Of a DNA stretch of 64,000 bases, positions 25,277-34,906 are shown in pieces (within the stretch, counting starts at the first letter, position 1; each line of letters opens with the position of its first letter). A program made the position numbers and the translations under genes. The stretch covers positions 35,655 to 99,654 of the forward strand of contig NZ_BCSX01000047.1 in NCBI RefSeq assembly GCF_001570425.1, given 5' to 3'. The notes beneath the pieces are model-generated. The model was not told the origin of the DNA and did not search any database. It was given only the letters and a program-made list of their open reading frames with translations. The stretch comes from Mycolicibacterium brisbanense (lineage in GTDB: Bacteria; Actinomycetota; Actinomycetes; Mycobacteriales; Mycobacteriaceae).

Positions 25277-26550
25277 TCACACGCGAGACACTGGCGCAGG
25301 AGCTGACGCGGGCCCGGGAGCGCACGCTGCGGTTGGTCGATTTCGACGATGCCGAGCTGCACCGCCAGTACGACCCGCTGATGAGCCCGCTCGTCTGGGA
25401 CCTGGCGCACATCGGGCAGCAGGAGGAGCTGTGGCTGCTGCGCGACGGCAACCCGGACCGGCCCGGGATGCTGGCCCCCGCGGTGGAACGGCTCTACGAC
25501 GCGTTCGAGCATTCCCGTGCCAGCCGCGTCGAGCTGCCGCTGCTGCCGCCCACCGATGCCCGGGCGTACTGTGCGACCGTGCGCGCCAAGGCATTCGACG
25601 CGCTCGACGCCTTGCCCGACGATGCGTCGGCCTTCAATTTCGGTCTGGTGATCAGCCACGAGAACCAGCACGACGAAACCATGCTGCAGGCCCTGAACTT
25701 GCGCGTGGGGCCGCCGCTGCTGGATGCGGGCAGTATGTTGCCTGCCGGCAGGCCCGGCGTGGCGGGTACCTCGGTGCTGATCCCCGGCGGGCCGTTCACG
25801 CTCGGCGTCGACGAGCTCAACGAGCCGCACTCGCTGGACAACGAACGTCCCGCGCACGTGGTGGACGTGCCGTCCTTCCGGATCGGCCGGGTTCCGGTCA
25901 CCAACGCCGAGTGGCGCGAGTTCATCGACGACGGCGGTTACCAGCACCCGCGCTGGTGGTCCGAGCGCGGCTGGGCGCATCGGCAGCAGGCGGGCCTCGT
26001 GGCGCCCCAGTTCTGGAACCCTGACGGCACCCGCACCCGGTTCGGTCATGTCGAGGCGATCCCCGGTGACGAACCGGTGCAGCACGTGACGTTCTTCGAG
26101 GCGGAGGCGTACGCGGCATGGGCCGGTGCCCGGCTGCCCACGGAGATCGAGTGGGAAAAAGCCTGCGCGTGGGACCCGGCGACCGGCTCGCGCCGCCGAT
26201 TCCCTTGGGGCGCTTCGGAACCCACCTCGGCGCTGGTCAATCTCGGTGGTGATGCGCTGCGTCCGGCGCCGGTCGGCGCGTATCCCGCAGGCGCCTCGGC
26301 CTACGGCGTCGAGCAGCTCCTCGGTGAGGTGTGGGAGTGGACCAGCTCCCCACTGCGGCCGTGGCCCGGCTTCACACCGATGATCTACGAGCGCTACACG
26401 CAGCCGTTCTTCGACGGCGACTACCGCGTGCTGCGCGGCGGATCGTGGGCAGTGGCCGCGGGCATCCTGCGCCCCAGTTTCCGCAATTGGGATCACCCGA
26501 TTCGCAGGCAGATCTTCTCGGGGGTCCGGCTTGCCTGGGATGACGCCTGA
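25273..26550 (+). CDS. egtB: Hercynine oxygenase EgtB (sulfoxide synthase)
   Basis: This 425-residue non-haem iron enzyme joins gamma-glutamyl-cysteine to hercynine with O2. The N-terminal DinB-like domain provides the iron ligands His46 (LAHIGQQEE), His129 and His133 (SHENQHDET). These match H51, H134 and H138 of the M. thermoresistibile enzyme with an offset of five. The formylglycine-generating-enzyme-like C-terminal domain follows, with Tyr372 (MIYERY) in the place of the catalytic Tyr377. The start is TTG, overlapping the egtA stop as TTGA; no better start exists. It is coupled to egtC (TGATG). Confidence 0.95.
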   Translation: MITRETLAQELTRARERTLRLVDFDDAELHRQYDPLMSPLVWDLAHIGQQEELWLLRDGNPDRPGMLAPAVERLYDAFEHSRASRVELPLLPPTDARAYCATVRAKAFDALDALPDDASAFNFGLVISHENQHDETMLQALNLRVGPPLLDAGSMLPAGRPGVAGTSVLIPGGPFTLGVDELNEPHSLDNERPAHVVDVPSFRIGRVPVTNAEWREFIDDGGYQHPRWWSERGWAHRQQAGLVAPQFWNPDGTRTRFGHVEAIPGDEPVQHVTFFEAEAYAAWAGARLPTEIEWEKACAWDPATGSRRRFPWGASEPTSALVNLGGDALRPAPVGAYPAGASAYGVEQLLGEVWEWTSSPLRPWPGFTPMIYERYTQPFFDGDYRVLRGGSWAVAAGILRPSFRNWDHPIRRQIFSGVRLAWDDA

Positions 26551-27242
26551 TGTGTCGGCACCTGGGTTGGCTCGGGGCGCCCCGCTCCGTCGCTGCGCTC
26601 ATGCTCGACCCGCCGCAAGGGCTGCTCGTGCAGTCCTACGCGCCCAGGCGGCAGAAGCACGGCCTGGTCAACGCCGACGGTTGGGGTGCAGGCTTTTTCG
26701 ACGGCGGGGTGGCCCGGCGCTGGCGCAGTGACAAACCACTGTGGGGCGAGGCGTCGTTCGCGTCGGTGGCGCCCGCGCTGCGCAGCGAATGCGTTGTCGC
26801 GGCGGTCCGCTCGGCGACCGTCGGCATGCCCATCGAGCCGTCGGCCTGCGCGCCGTTCACCGACGGGCGGTGGTTGCTGTCGCACAACGGCGTGGTGGAC
26901 CGGGCTGTGCTGCCGGTGACCGCAGACGCCGAATCCACGGTCGACAGCGCGGTGCTCGCAGCGCTGATCTTCGCCCGCGGCATGGACGCGCTGGGTGACA
27001 CGGTCGCCGAGGTCGGCGAGCGTGACCCCAATGCCCGGCTGAACATCCTGGCCGCCAACGGTTCCCGGATGCTCGCCACGACGTGGGGCGACACCTTGTC
27101 GATACTGCGGCTCCCGGACGGCGTCGTGCTGGCCAGCGAACCGTACGACGACGATCCGCAATGGCACGACATCCCGGACCGCCACCTGGTGCACGTCCAT
27201 GATTCTCACGTCGAGCTGACCCCACTGAAAGGACCGGCATGA
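26550..27242 (+). CDS. egtC: Ergothioneine biosynthesis amidohydrolase EgtC
   Basis: This 230-residue class II glutamine amidotransferase-fold Ntn hydrolase removes the glutamyl group from the EgtB product. Cys2 (MCRHLGWLG) is the nucleophile. SHNGVVDR and NADGWGAGFF are family motifs. It starts one base into the egtB stop codon and overlaps egtD by four bases. Confidence 0.95.
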   Translation: MCRHLGWLGAPRSVAALMLDPPQGLLVQSYAPRRQKHGLVNADGWGAGFFDGGVARRWRSDKPLWGEASFASVAPALRSECVVAAVRSATVGMPIEPSACAPFTDGRWLLSHNGVVDRAVLPVTADAESTVDSAVLAALIFARGMDALGDTVAEVGERDPNARLNILAANGSRMLATTWGDTLSILRLPDGVVLASEPYDDDPQWHDIPDRHLVHVHDSHVELTPLKGPA

Positions 27243-28204
27243 CGCTCTCGCTGTCGAACCACCTCGCCGCAGACTCCGCCGCGGAAGCTCTCCGTCGCGA
27301 TGTCCGCACCGGACTCGCCCAGACACCGAAAACCTTGCCGCCCAAGTGGTTTTACGACGCCGTGGGCAGCGATCTGTTCGACCAGATCACCCGCTTGCCC
27401 GAGTACTACCCGACCCGCACCGAAGCGCAGATCCTGCGTGAGCGCTCCGCAGAGATCGTCGCGGCCGCCGGCGCCGACACGCTCGTGGAACTGGGCAGTG
27501 GCACGTCGGAGAAGACCAGGATGCTGCTCGACGCGATGCGCGACGCCGGTTTGCTCACCCGGTTCATCCCGTTCGACGTCGACGCCGGCGTACTGCGCGC
27601 CGCGGGCGAGGCCATCGGCCGCGAGTATCCCGGTGTCGAAATCGACGCGGTGTGCGGAGATTTCGAGGAGCACCTCGGCAAGATTCCGCAGGTGGGCCGG
27701 CGACTGGTGGTCTTCCTGGGGTCGACCATCGGCAATCTGACGCCAGGGCCGCGCGCCGAATTCCTCGATACGCTGGCCGATACCCTGCAGCCGGGGGACA
27801 GCCTGTTGTTGGGTACGGATCTGGTGAAGGATGCCGCTCGCCTGGTCCGCGCCTACGACGACAGTGCCGGCGTCACCGCCGAATTCAATCGCAACGTGCT
27901 GGCCGTGGTGAACCGCGAGCTGGGCGCCGACTTCGATCTCGCGGCCTTCGAGCATGTGGCCCGGTGGAACACGGGCGAGGAGCGTATCGAGATGTGGCTG
28001 CGGGCGCGCAGTGCGCAGCGAGTGCGGGTGTCGGCACTGGACCTCGACGTGGCGTTCGCCGCGGGCGAGGAGATGCTGACAGAGGTATCGTGCAAGTTCA
28101 GGCGTGCCGGTGTGACGGCGGAGCTCGCGAAAGCCGGACTGCGGCAAACACATTGGTGGACCGACGGAGCCGGTGACTTCGGCCTGTCGCTGGCCGTCAG
28201 ATGA
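27239..28204 (+). CDS. egtD: L-histidine N-alpha-methyltransferase EgtD
   Basis: This 321-residue SAM-dependent enzyme trimethylates histidine to hercynine, the first committed step. The SAM site includes LVELGSGTSEKTRMLL, FVPFDV-like IPFDVDAG, and VVFLGSTIGNL. The PKWFYDAVGSDLFDQIT entry motif is typical of EgtD. Translation is coupled to egtC and egtE by ATGA overlaps. AAAGGA lies just before the start. Confidence 0.96.
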   Translation: MTLSLSNHLAADSAAEALRRDVRTGLAQTPKTLPPKWFYDAVGSDLFDQITRLPEYYPTRTEAQILRERSAEIVAAAGADTLVELGSGTSEKTRMLLDAMRDAGLLTRFIPFDVDAGVLRAAGEAIGREYPGVEIDAVCGDFEEHLGKIPQVGRRLVVFLGSTIGNLTPGPRAEFLDTLADTLQPGDSLLLGTDLVKDAARLVRAYDDSAGVTAEFNRNVLAVVNRELGADFDLAAFEHVARWNTGEERIEMWLRARSAQRVRVSALDLDVAFAAGEEMLTEVSCKFRRAGVTAELAKAGLRQTHWWTDGAGDFGLSLAVR

Positions 28205-29316
28205 GCCTCGCCCAGCGGTGGCGCGAAGCCCGGCCGAAGGTCGCCGGGCTACACTTCGACAGTGGGGCTTGTTCGCGGCAGAGCTTCGCGGCGATCGACG
28301 CCGCGGCCACGCATGCCCGCCACGAGGCCGAGGTCGGTGGTTACGTCGCGCTCGATGCCGCGGCGCCTGCGCTCGACGCGGGCCGCGCCGCAGTTGCGGC
28401 GTTGAGCGGGCTGCCCGCGGCCAACGTGATCTATACCTCCGGGTCGGGCAATGCCCTGGACCTGCTCCTGGGCAGCTGGCCGGGGGAGCGTACGGTGGCC
28501 TGCCTGGTGGGTGAGTACGGTCCGAACCTTGCGGTGATGGCGGCCAACGGTTTTCAGGTGCAGGCATTTCCGGTCGACGGGGCCGGGCGGTTGGACGTCG
28601 ACGCTGCGGCCCGGCAACTCGCCGCCGCCCCGCCCGCGATCGCGCACCTGACCGCACTGGCCAGCCATCGCGGGGTGGCTCAGCCGCTGGCCGAATTCGC
28701 CGCGGTGTGCCGGGCGGCCGGCATCCCGTTGGTGGTGGATGCGGCGCAGGCGCTTGGCCACCTCGATTGCAATGTCGGTGCCGCAGCGCTGTATTCGTCA
28801 TCGCGCAAATGGCTGGCGGGCCCGCGCGGGGTGGGTGTGCTCGCGCTGTCCGACGAGCTGGCCCAACGGCTGCAGCCCCGGATACCTCCGCCGTCCTGGG
28901 GTCTTGGTCTCCCGGCAGTGCAGACACTCGACGGAGTCGAGTCGAATGCCGCTGCCCGGATCGGGTTTTCGGTCGCGATAGGGGAGCACCTGGCAGCAGG
29001 TCCAGAGCAGGTGCGTGCGCGCCTTGCCGAGGTGGGTGGTCTTTCCCGGCAGGTACTCGCCGAGACGCCCGGATGGCGCGTGGTGGAATCGATCGACGAG
29101 CCCACTGCCATCACCACGCTCGAACCTGTCGACGGAGCTGACCCGGTGACCGTGCGGGCGCGGCTGATCGCCGAACACGCCATCGTCACCACGGCGTGCG
29201 AATTGGTCCGCGCGCCCTTCGAGATGACCAAACCGGTGCTGCGGATCTCGCCGCACGTCGACACCACTCTCGATGAGCTCAAGCAGTTCGAGCAGTCGCT
29301 GCGGGCGGTGGCTTAG
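28201..29316 (+). CDS. egtE: PLP-dependent C-S lyase EgtE
   Basis: This 371-residue aminotransferase class V-fold enzyme cleaves the hercynyl-cysteine sulfoxide to ergothioneine. The PLP lysine is in YSSSRKWLAGPRGVGVL, and the PLP-phosphate and ring contacts are in VVDAAQALGHLDC. It is the last gene of egtABCDE, starting inside the egtD stop. A dyad at 29360-29380 follows. Confidence 0.94.
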   Translation: MSLAQRWREARPKVAGLHFDSGACSRQSFAAIDAAATHARHEAEVGGYVALDAAAPALDAGRAAVAALSGLPAANVIYTSGSGNALDLLLGSWPGERTVACLVGEYGPNLAVMAANGFQVQAFPVDGAGRLDVDAAARQLAAAPPAIAHLTALASHRGVAQPLAEFAAVCRAAGIPLVVDAAQALGHLDCNVGAAALYSSSRKWLAGPRGVGVLALSDELAQRLQPRIPPPSWGLGLPAVQTLDGVESNAAARIGFSVAIGEHLAAGPEQVRARLAEVGGLSRQVLAETPGWRVVESIDEPTAITTLEPVDGADPVTVRARLIAEHAIVTTACELVRAPFEMTKPVLRISPHVDTTLDELKQFEQSLRAVA

Positions 29317-29337
29317 CCCGACGCGGCCAGGCGACTT

Positions 29338-29380
29338 GATGTGCAGTCACATCTGTCACCCTGGTCCTGGCGCTACCAGG
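29338..29380. promoter_or_regulatory. Two dyads between egtE and the NmrA-type gene
   Basis: GATGTG-CAGT-CACATC (29338-29353) is a perfect 16-bp palindrome, and CCTGGT-N9-ACCAGG (29360-29380) a second dyad. Both lie in the 155-bp space upstream of the NmrA-type gene. The first looks like an operator; the second may end the egt transcript. No regulator gene lies next to them. Confidence 0.45.
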
Positions 29381-29471
29381 ATCGCTCGGGCCAGCGTCAC
29401 GGCCGTTCACGGGAAATTCTCGGCCGGGGTGGTGCGTCCTTAACGGCATCATCCGCGAGAAAGGCGCCACC

Positions 29472-30371
29472 ATGGCCGACGCAGACAAGCTGTTCTTGAT
29501 CACCGGTGCCACCGGAAACACCGGCGCGCACACCGTGCGGTTGTTACGGGAACGCGGTCAACACGTGCGTGCGTTGGTGCACAGCGTCGATCAGCGTGCC
29601 GACCGGTTGCGGGAACTGGGCGCCGAGGTGGTGCAGGGTGACCTGCTGGACTTCCCCTCGGTGAGCGCCGCCACGGCCGGGGTGAGCGCGGCGTACTTCA
29701 ACTACCCCGTCGCGCCCGGCTTGATCGAGGCCACCGCCAACTTCGTGCAGGCGGCCAGTGAAGCCGGCGTGCGATCAGTGGTCAACATGTCCCAGATCTC
29801 TGCCCGCCGGGAAGCCAAGAGCAATGCCGCGCGCCACCATTGGCTGGCCGAGCGACTGCTGGACCGCAGCGCGTTGATCACCACCCATCTGCGGCCCACG
29901 TTCTTCACGTTCTTCATGAACATGTTCTGGATCCGAGAGAACGGGGAAGGGGTCTACCGGCTGCCCTTCGCCGACGGGCGCCATGCCCCTGTCGACGCCG
30001 CCGACCAAGCCCACGTCATCGCCGCCATCCTGCAAAACCCCGAGCCGCATGACCGGCAGGTGTATCAGCTGTCCGGCGCGGAGGACCTCAACTGGTACGA
30101 AATCGCCGCGAAAGTACAAGCCACCCTTGGTATTCCGGTGCGCTATGAACCGATGGACATCACCGCCTTCGCGGCGGGGCTGGCCGACGCCGGCGCATCT
30201 CCCCATTTCGTGCAGCACTTCAGCAACGTCGCACAGGACTACCGAGACGGCGTCTTCGCCGGCGCCAACAACCTCGTCGAGGTGATCGGCGGCGTCAAGC
30301 CCGTGACGGTCGAGCAATACGTCGAGTCCACGCGTTCCCTGTTCGCGACCAGCGGGCGCCCTCGCCGGTAG
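29472..30371 (+). CDS. NmrA-type NAD(P)-binding protein (atypical SDR)
   Basis: This 299-residue extended SDR has an N-terminal Rossmann motif FLITGATGNTGAHTV (residues 8-22) but lacks the YxxxK pair of true dehydrogenases. That is typical of NmrA/NAD(P)H-quinone-reductase-like sensors and reductases. Other family blocks are VVQGDLLD and VNMSQISAR. It is a single gene with its own upstream dyads, convergent with the cholesterol oxidase gene. Substrate unknown. Confidence 0.82.
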   Translation: MADADKLFLITGATGNTGAHTVRLLRERGQHVRALVHSVDQRADRLRELGAEVVQGDLLDFPSVSAATAGVSAAYFNYPVAPGLIEATANFVQAASEAGVRSVVNMSQISARREAKSNAARHHWLAERLLDRSALITTHLRPTFFTFFMNMFWIRENGEGVYRLPFADGRHAPVDAADQAHVIAAILQNPEPHDRQVYQLSGAEDLNWYEIAAKVQATLGIPVRYEPMDITAFAAGLADAGASPHFVQHFSNVAQDYRDGVFAGANNLVEVIGGVKPVTVEQYVESTRSLFATSGRPRR

Positions 30372-30388
30372 AGGCGCGGCACCGCCGG

Positions 30389-32005
30389 CTAGTGGCGACC
30401 CTGCAGAACCGCCTCGATGTTGCGTTCGGCCAATGCTGTGATCGTCATGAACGGGTTGCATCCGAGGTGGCCGGGGATCAGCGACGCATCGTTGACATAG
30501 AGATTGTCGTAACCCTTGACGCGTCCGAACGCGTCGGTGACGGCGCCGCGGACACAACCGCCCAACGGGTGAACAGTGTTGGGGGCGAAGATCTCCCCGG
30601 AAAAGATGTCATCGCGATAGTCCACCCCGTTGACCCGCGTCAGCTTGTCGAAAACCGACCTGGCCCGCTCGATCAGGTGGTCGTTGAAGGTGGCGGGCCA
30701 GTCGATGGTGATCGAATCCGACGCCCGGTCATAGGCGATGTCGGCACGATCGCCGGTTTTGATCATGACGTAGTAGCCGAGCATGAAGGTCTCGACGGGC
30801 AGCGGCAGGGAGAACATGGTGGCGTACACCGGGTTCTCGGTGTCGGCCCGACCGTCGAGGTTGATCAGCCCGAGCAGTGACTGCTGGGTACCCGCGGGGT
30901 CGCCGTCCTTGAGCCAGTGGGCCACCATCACGTCGCCGTTGTTGCCGTAGCCAGATCCCACGGCGTCATTCAGGTCGGGCAGTGCCCCGGTTTCCCGAGC
31001 TCGCAGCAGAATCTGATTGGTACCCAACACGCCTGCGCTCAAAAACAGCCGGTGGCACCCGATCTCTTCTCGGCCCGTCTCGTTGCCCCAGCGGTCGATG
31101 GTTCTGGTGGACACCACGTACTCGCGGCCCTCCCGGCGTACGGCGGTCACCTCCGTCAGTGGCCGCAACGTGACCATGCCGGTGGCCAGAGCGGATGCGA
31201 CGTACGTCTGATCGACGCTGCCCGTCCGCCCGTAGTTGTTGCCGAACTGCTGCTCGAACGCCAGCGCCGATCGCTCGGCCTTGCCGGCCTCTTCGTCCAA
31301 CATGTAGTCGAACGAGTAGGCACTGCCGTTGTAATCGACCGGATAGCCTGCGGCTGCGGCGTATTCGCGGCCGACTCGGGCGAACTGGAACCACGGTGTC
31401 CGCTCGAACCAGTCCATGTCGCGATAGCTGATCCGCAGGGTGCGTTTGGCGCGCTCGATGTAGGTTCCCAGGAACTCGTCCACCGCGATGTCCGGGAAGC
31501 ACTCCGCGACCTGCCGTGGAGTCGGCACGGCGGCCACGGCGGCGTTGATCAGCGAGCCGCCGCCGACCCCGATCCCGCGGAACACATGGTGGGCCCCGAG
31601 CGTCGTCTTGTCGCAGATGCCGGCTTGGACAGGTTGCGGCGACGGCGAATTGCGTGCGACAGCGTCGATCGAAAATCCTTGGAACGACGTGACCAGGCTC
31701 GGAGGAACCGAAGTGAACCAACCCGCCCGGGTGTCGGCGGGCAACATCTTGGTGAACCGCTTGCCGTCCGTGTCAGGCGTGTCCCACAGCCTGCCCTTCT
31801 CCAGCAGCAGGGTCTCGATGCCGGCCTCTCCCAGGCGAAGTGCGGAAACCCCGCCGCCGTAGCCGCTTCCGATCACGATCGCGGGGTAGTGCGCCCGGGG
31901 CTCGGAGCGACCGGCATGCCGCTGCACCCACCAACCCGCGCCGGAGGCACCCAGGGCGGCCGCCGTGCCGGTGGCGAGAAACCGCCGGCGCGACATCACG
32001 GTCAT
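30389..32005 (-). CDS. Cholesterol oxidase-like GMC oxidoreductase (Tat-exported)
   Basis: This 538-residue flavoenzyme resembles Streptomyces/Rhodococcus type I cholesterol oxidases, which oxidise and isomerise cholesterol to cholest-4-en-3-one. A twin-arginine signal (SRRRFLATG) lies at the N-terminus and GSGYGGGVSALRLGEAG binds FAD. FRGIGVGGGSLIN is a family block. The C-terminal catalytic region shows HPLGGC, NLYVNDASLIPG and GCNPFMTITALAERN with the active-site His and Asn. The ATG at 32005 overlaps the alkB stop by four bases. The mycobacterial ChoD-type enzymes lack such a signal, so this is a secreted, separate type. Confidence 0.85.
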   Translation of the reverse strand: MTVMSRRRFLATGTAAALGASGAGWWVQRHAGRSEPRAHYPAIVIGSGYGGGVSALRLGEAGIETLLLEKGRLWDTPDTDGKRFTKMLPADTRAGWFTSVPPSLVTSFQGFSIDAVARNSPSPQPVQAGICDKTTLGAHHVFRGIGVGGGSLINAAVAAVPTPRQVAECFPDIAVDEFLGTYIERAKRTLRISYRDMDWFERTPWFQFARVGREYAAAAGYPVDYNGSAYSFDYMLDEEAGKAERSALAFEQQFGNNYGRTGSVDQTYVASALATGMVTLRPLTEVTAVRREGREYVVSTRTIDRWGNETGREEIGCHRLFLSAGVLGTNQILLRARETGALPDLNDAVGSGYGNNGDVMVAHWLKDGDPAGTQQSLLGLINLDGRADTENPVYATMFSLPLPVETFMLGYYVMIKTGDRADIAYDRASDSITIDWPATFNDHLIERARSVFDKLTRVNGVDYRDDIFSGEIFAPNTVHPLGGCVRGAVTDAFGRVKGYDNLYVNDASLIPGHLGCNPFMTITALAERNIEAVLQGRH

Positions 32006-33204
32006 GCGGCACCCGCCCGGTGTCTGTTGATGAGGCGTTCGCGATGCCGCGGGTCGAGCGCGGCCAACTCGATACGACCCGAATAGTGCTCGACCACGCG
32101 AGGATCCATGACTTTGCGCCACAGCGGCGGGACCAGCGCCAGCACGAACATGGTGCCGTATCCGTTGGGCAACTGAGGGGCCTCGCCCAGGCTACGCAGG
32201 TTTTGATAGCGCCGTTGCGGATTGGTGTGGTGGTCTGAGTGGCGCTGCAGGTGGTAGAGGAACACGTTGGCGACCAGTGTGTTGCTGTTCCAGCTGTGCC
32301 GAGCGGAGACGGGTTCGTACCGGCCGTTGGGCAGGCGTTGGCGGCGCAGTCCGTAGTGCTCGAGGTAGTTGACGGCTTCGAGCAGGCAGATGCCGACGAT
32401 CGCCTGGCCGACGAGCATCGGAAGGACCACCGGCCCAAACCACACGGCGAGCCCGCCGAAGAGCGCGAGACTCATCAGCCACGCGTTGAGCACGTTGTTT
32501 CGCGACGTCCAGGGTGTCTTCCCGCGGCGGGTGAATCGTCGGGCCTCCAGCGCCCATGCGGAGCGAAGCCCACCGGTCACCGATCGCGGGATGAAGCGGT
32601 AAAGGCTTTGTCCCATCAGTGAACTGGCCGGATCGTCCGGTGTCGCGACGCGTACGTGGTGACCGCGATTGTGCTCGACGAAGAAGTGGCCGTAGCACGT
32701 CTGGGCGAGGGCGATCTTGCTCAGCCGCCGCTCGAGCCGGGCGTTTCTGTGGCCCAACTCGTGGGCGGCGTTGATTCCGATGCCGCCCACGATCCCCACT
32801 GTCACCAGCAGCCCGGCGCGGTCGATCGGCGAGAGGACAACCCAGCCGCCGCCGCTCCACACCCAGCACGCGAAGATCAGCGACAGGTACTGTGTGGGCA
32901 GGTACAGGTAGGTGGCCCAGCGATACCAGCGATCCTTGTCGAGATCGATGTAGGCGTCATCGGGTGCGGTGCTTCGGTCGATCCCGACGACGCGGTCAAG
33001 GAGCGGGATCAACACGAACGTGAGAAATGTTCCGAGCCACCAGAACCCGCCGAACCCGGTCACTTTCACGGCCAGCCAGGACACCATCACCAAGCATGGG
33101 ACCGCGGCACCGAGCAGCCACAGATAGCGTTTCGGGTCGTTCCAGCTGTGCTGTGTGTCAGCCGCGCCAATGTTGCAATTGCTCGTTACCAAGCCGGCTG
33201 TCAT
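32002..33204 (-). CDS. alkB: Alkane 1-monooxygenase AlkB
   Basis: This 400-residue integral-membrane di-iron hydroxylase has the histidine boxes HELGHRN, EHNRGHHVR and LQRHSDHH, plus NYLEHYGL, all diagnostic of AlkB rather than desaturases. About six membrane helices are visible. The ATG at 33204 is used; the open frame upstream reads into an AT-rich spacer. No rubredoxin or rubredoxin reductase gene follows, so electrons must come from elsewhere. It is translationally coupled to the downstream cholesterol oxidase gene, an uncommon pairing. Confidence 0.92.
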   Translation of the reverse strand: MTAGLVTSNCNIGAADTQHSWNDPKRYLWLLGAAVPCLVMVSWLAVKVTGFGGFWWLGTFLTFVLIPLLDRVVGIDRSTAPDDAYIDLDKDRWYRWATYLYLPTQYLSLIFACWVWSGGGWVVLSPIDRAGLLVTVGIVGGIGINAAHELGHRNARLERRLSKIALAQTCYGHFFVEHNRGHHVRVATPDDPASSLMGQSLYRFIPRSVTGGLRSAWALEARRFTRRGKTPWTSRNNVLNAWLMSLALFGGLAVWFGPVVLPMLVGQAIVGICLLEAVNYLEHYGLRRQRLPNGRYEPVSARHSWNSNTLVANVFLYHLQRHSDHHTNPQRRYQNLRSLGEAPQLPNGYGTMFVLALVPPLWRKVMDPRVVEHYSGRIELAALDPRHRERLINRHRAGAA

Positions 33205-33634
33205 GACCGCCCCGATCTTGAATGTGCAAGTATTCGGAAGGACTGTAGCAATGCTCAATGGAGTTCGATAGCCCTTGTGTGCCGGACCACATTCATTTGC
33301 TAGTACCGCTGGTATCAGCAGAAATCGGTCGTATTTAGCTATTTGAAGGATGCAATGAAGATGGCTGATCAATTGATCTCATCGGGCAACTTGTACGTCT
33401 TGCGCGATTCTGGCAAATGTGCATATGCGCACTTATGTCGCCGGTATAGCGCCCCGAATGTGTGGGGGCTCGCCCAGCCGACGGGCACTTGTGAGCGGCC
33501 TGCTGGAAAGGGAGTGCGCGGCCCTGCCCGATCGGAGAGTTCTGGCATGCCGGTCGGCCGGTACTGCCTTCGAATCGTTGTGATGCGCGCCACGGAGGTT
33601 CACGGTGGTGTCACACGACAGAAGGAGTCTTCCG
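33205..33634. promoter_or_regulatory. 430-bp divergent control region between alkB and mdo
   Basis: No convincing gene is seen here. The stretch is markedly AT-richer than the rest, especially 33280-33430, and should hold the promoters of alkB (minus) and mdo (plus). Visible elements are the dyad GTGC-N6-GCAC at 33419-33432 with the inner palindrome GCATATGC (33421-33428), and the ribosome site GAAGGAG at about 33621 for mdo. Control of mdo by MnoR is known in M. smegmatis, so this is the expected binding region. Confidence 0.5.
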
Positions 33635-34906
33635 ATGGCCATTGAGCTGAACCAGATTTGGGACTTTCCGATCAAGGAGTTCCACCCGTTCCCACGGGCC
33701 CTGCTCGGCGTGGGCGCGCACGACATCATCGGTGTCGAGGCAAAGAACCTCGGCTTCAAGCGCACCCTGCTGATGACGACGGGCCTGCGCGGCTCGGGCA
33801 TCATCGAGGAGCTGACCGGCAAGATCGAGTACCAGGGTGTCGAGGTGGTGCTCTACGACAAGGTCGAGTCCAACCCCAAGGACTACAACGTCATGGAGGC
33901 CGCGGCGCTGTACCAGCAGGAGAAGTGCGACAGCATCATCTCCATCGGCGGCGGCTCCAGCCATGACGCGGCCAAGGGCGCACGCGTCGTCATCGCGCAC
34001 GACGGCCGCAACATCAACGAGTTCGAGGGTTTCGCCAAATCCACCAACAAGCAAAATCCGCCGCACATCGCCGTATCCACCACGGCGGGAACAGGTTCGG
34101 AGACCTCCTGGGCCTACGTCATCACCGACACGTCCGACATGGAGCACCCGCACAAGTGGGTGGGTTTCGACGAGGCGACCATCGTCACACTGGCCATCGA
34201 CGACCCGCTGCTGTACTACACCTGCCCGCAGCACTTCACCGCATACTGTGGCTTCGACGTGCTCGCGCACGGCAGTGAGCCCTACGTCTCGCGCCTCGAC
34301 TTCGCGCCGTCACTCGGAAATGCCTTGTACTCAGTCGAACTCGTGGCCAAGAACCTGCGCGAGGCCGTGTTCGAGCCCCGCAACCTCAAGGCCCGCGAAG
34401 GCATGATGAACGCGCAGTACATCGCCGGGCAGGCGTTCAACTCCGGTGGGCTCGGCATCGTGCACTCGATCAGCCACGCGGTCAGTGCGTTCTTCGACAG
34501 CCACCACGGGCTCAACAACGCGATCGCGTTGCCGCGGGTGTGGGAATACAACCTGCCCGCCCGCTACGAGCGCTACGCGCAGCTGGCCACCGCCATGGGC
34601 GTCGACACCCGCAACATGACCACGGTGCAGGCCGCCGACGCCGCGGTCGAGGCCGCGATCCGGCTGTCGCAGGACGTGGGCATCCCGGACAACTTCTCGC
34701 AAGTCCGCACTGACTCGTACGAGAAGAACCGGATGAACACCGGCAAGTACGCCGGCCGCGGCGATGTTATCAAGGGCGACGACAAGTCCGTGCTGGCGAT
34801 CTCCGAACACATCCAGGGCGACTGGTGCACGCCGGGCAACCCGCGCGAGGTGACGGTGGAATCGATGATCCCGGTGGTCGGTCATGCGATTAATGGCACT
34901 TACTGA
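33635..34906 (+). CDS. mdo: NDMA-dependent methanol dehydrogenase (iron-type ADH family)
   Basis: This 423-residue alcohol dehydrogenase of the iron-containing (type III) family matches the mycobacterial methanol:NDMA oxidoreductase (Mdo/Mno). That enzyme oxidises methanol and other primary alcohols with a tightly bound NAD(P) re-oxidised through mycofactocin. SIGGGSSHDAAKG binds nucleotide. The metal ligands are expected in FDVLAHGSEPYVS and VHSISHAVSAFFDSHHGLNNA. The ATG follows GAAGGAG. It overlaps the moxR start by 23 bases, so a MoxR ATPase is made together with it. Confidence 0.93.
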   Translation: MAIELNQIWDFPIKEFHPFPRALLGVGAHDIIGVEAKNLGFKRTLLMTTGLRGSGIIEELTGKIEYQGVEVVLYDKVESNPKDYNVMEAAALYQQEKCDSIISIGGGSSHDAAKGARVVIAHDGRNINEFEGFAKSTNKQNPPHIAVSTTAGTGSETSWAYVITDTSDMEHPHKWVGFDEATIVTLAIDDPLLYYTCPQHFTAYCGFDVLAHGSEPYVSRLDFAPSLGNALYSVELVAKNLREAVFEPRNLKAREGMMNAQYIAGQAFNSGGLGIVHSISHAVSAFFDSHHGLNNAIALPRVWEYNLPARYERYAQLATAMGVDTRNMTTVQAADAAVEAAIRLSQDVGIPDNFSQVRTDSYEKNRMNTGKYAGRGDVIKGDDKSVLAISEHIQGDWCTPGNPREVTVESMIPVVGHAINGTY

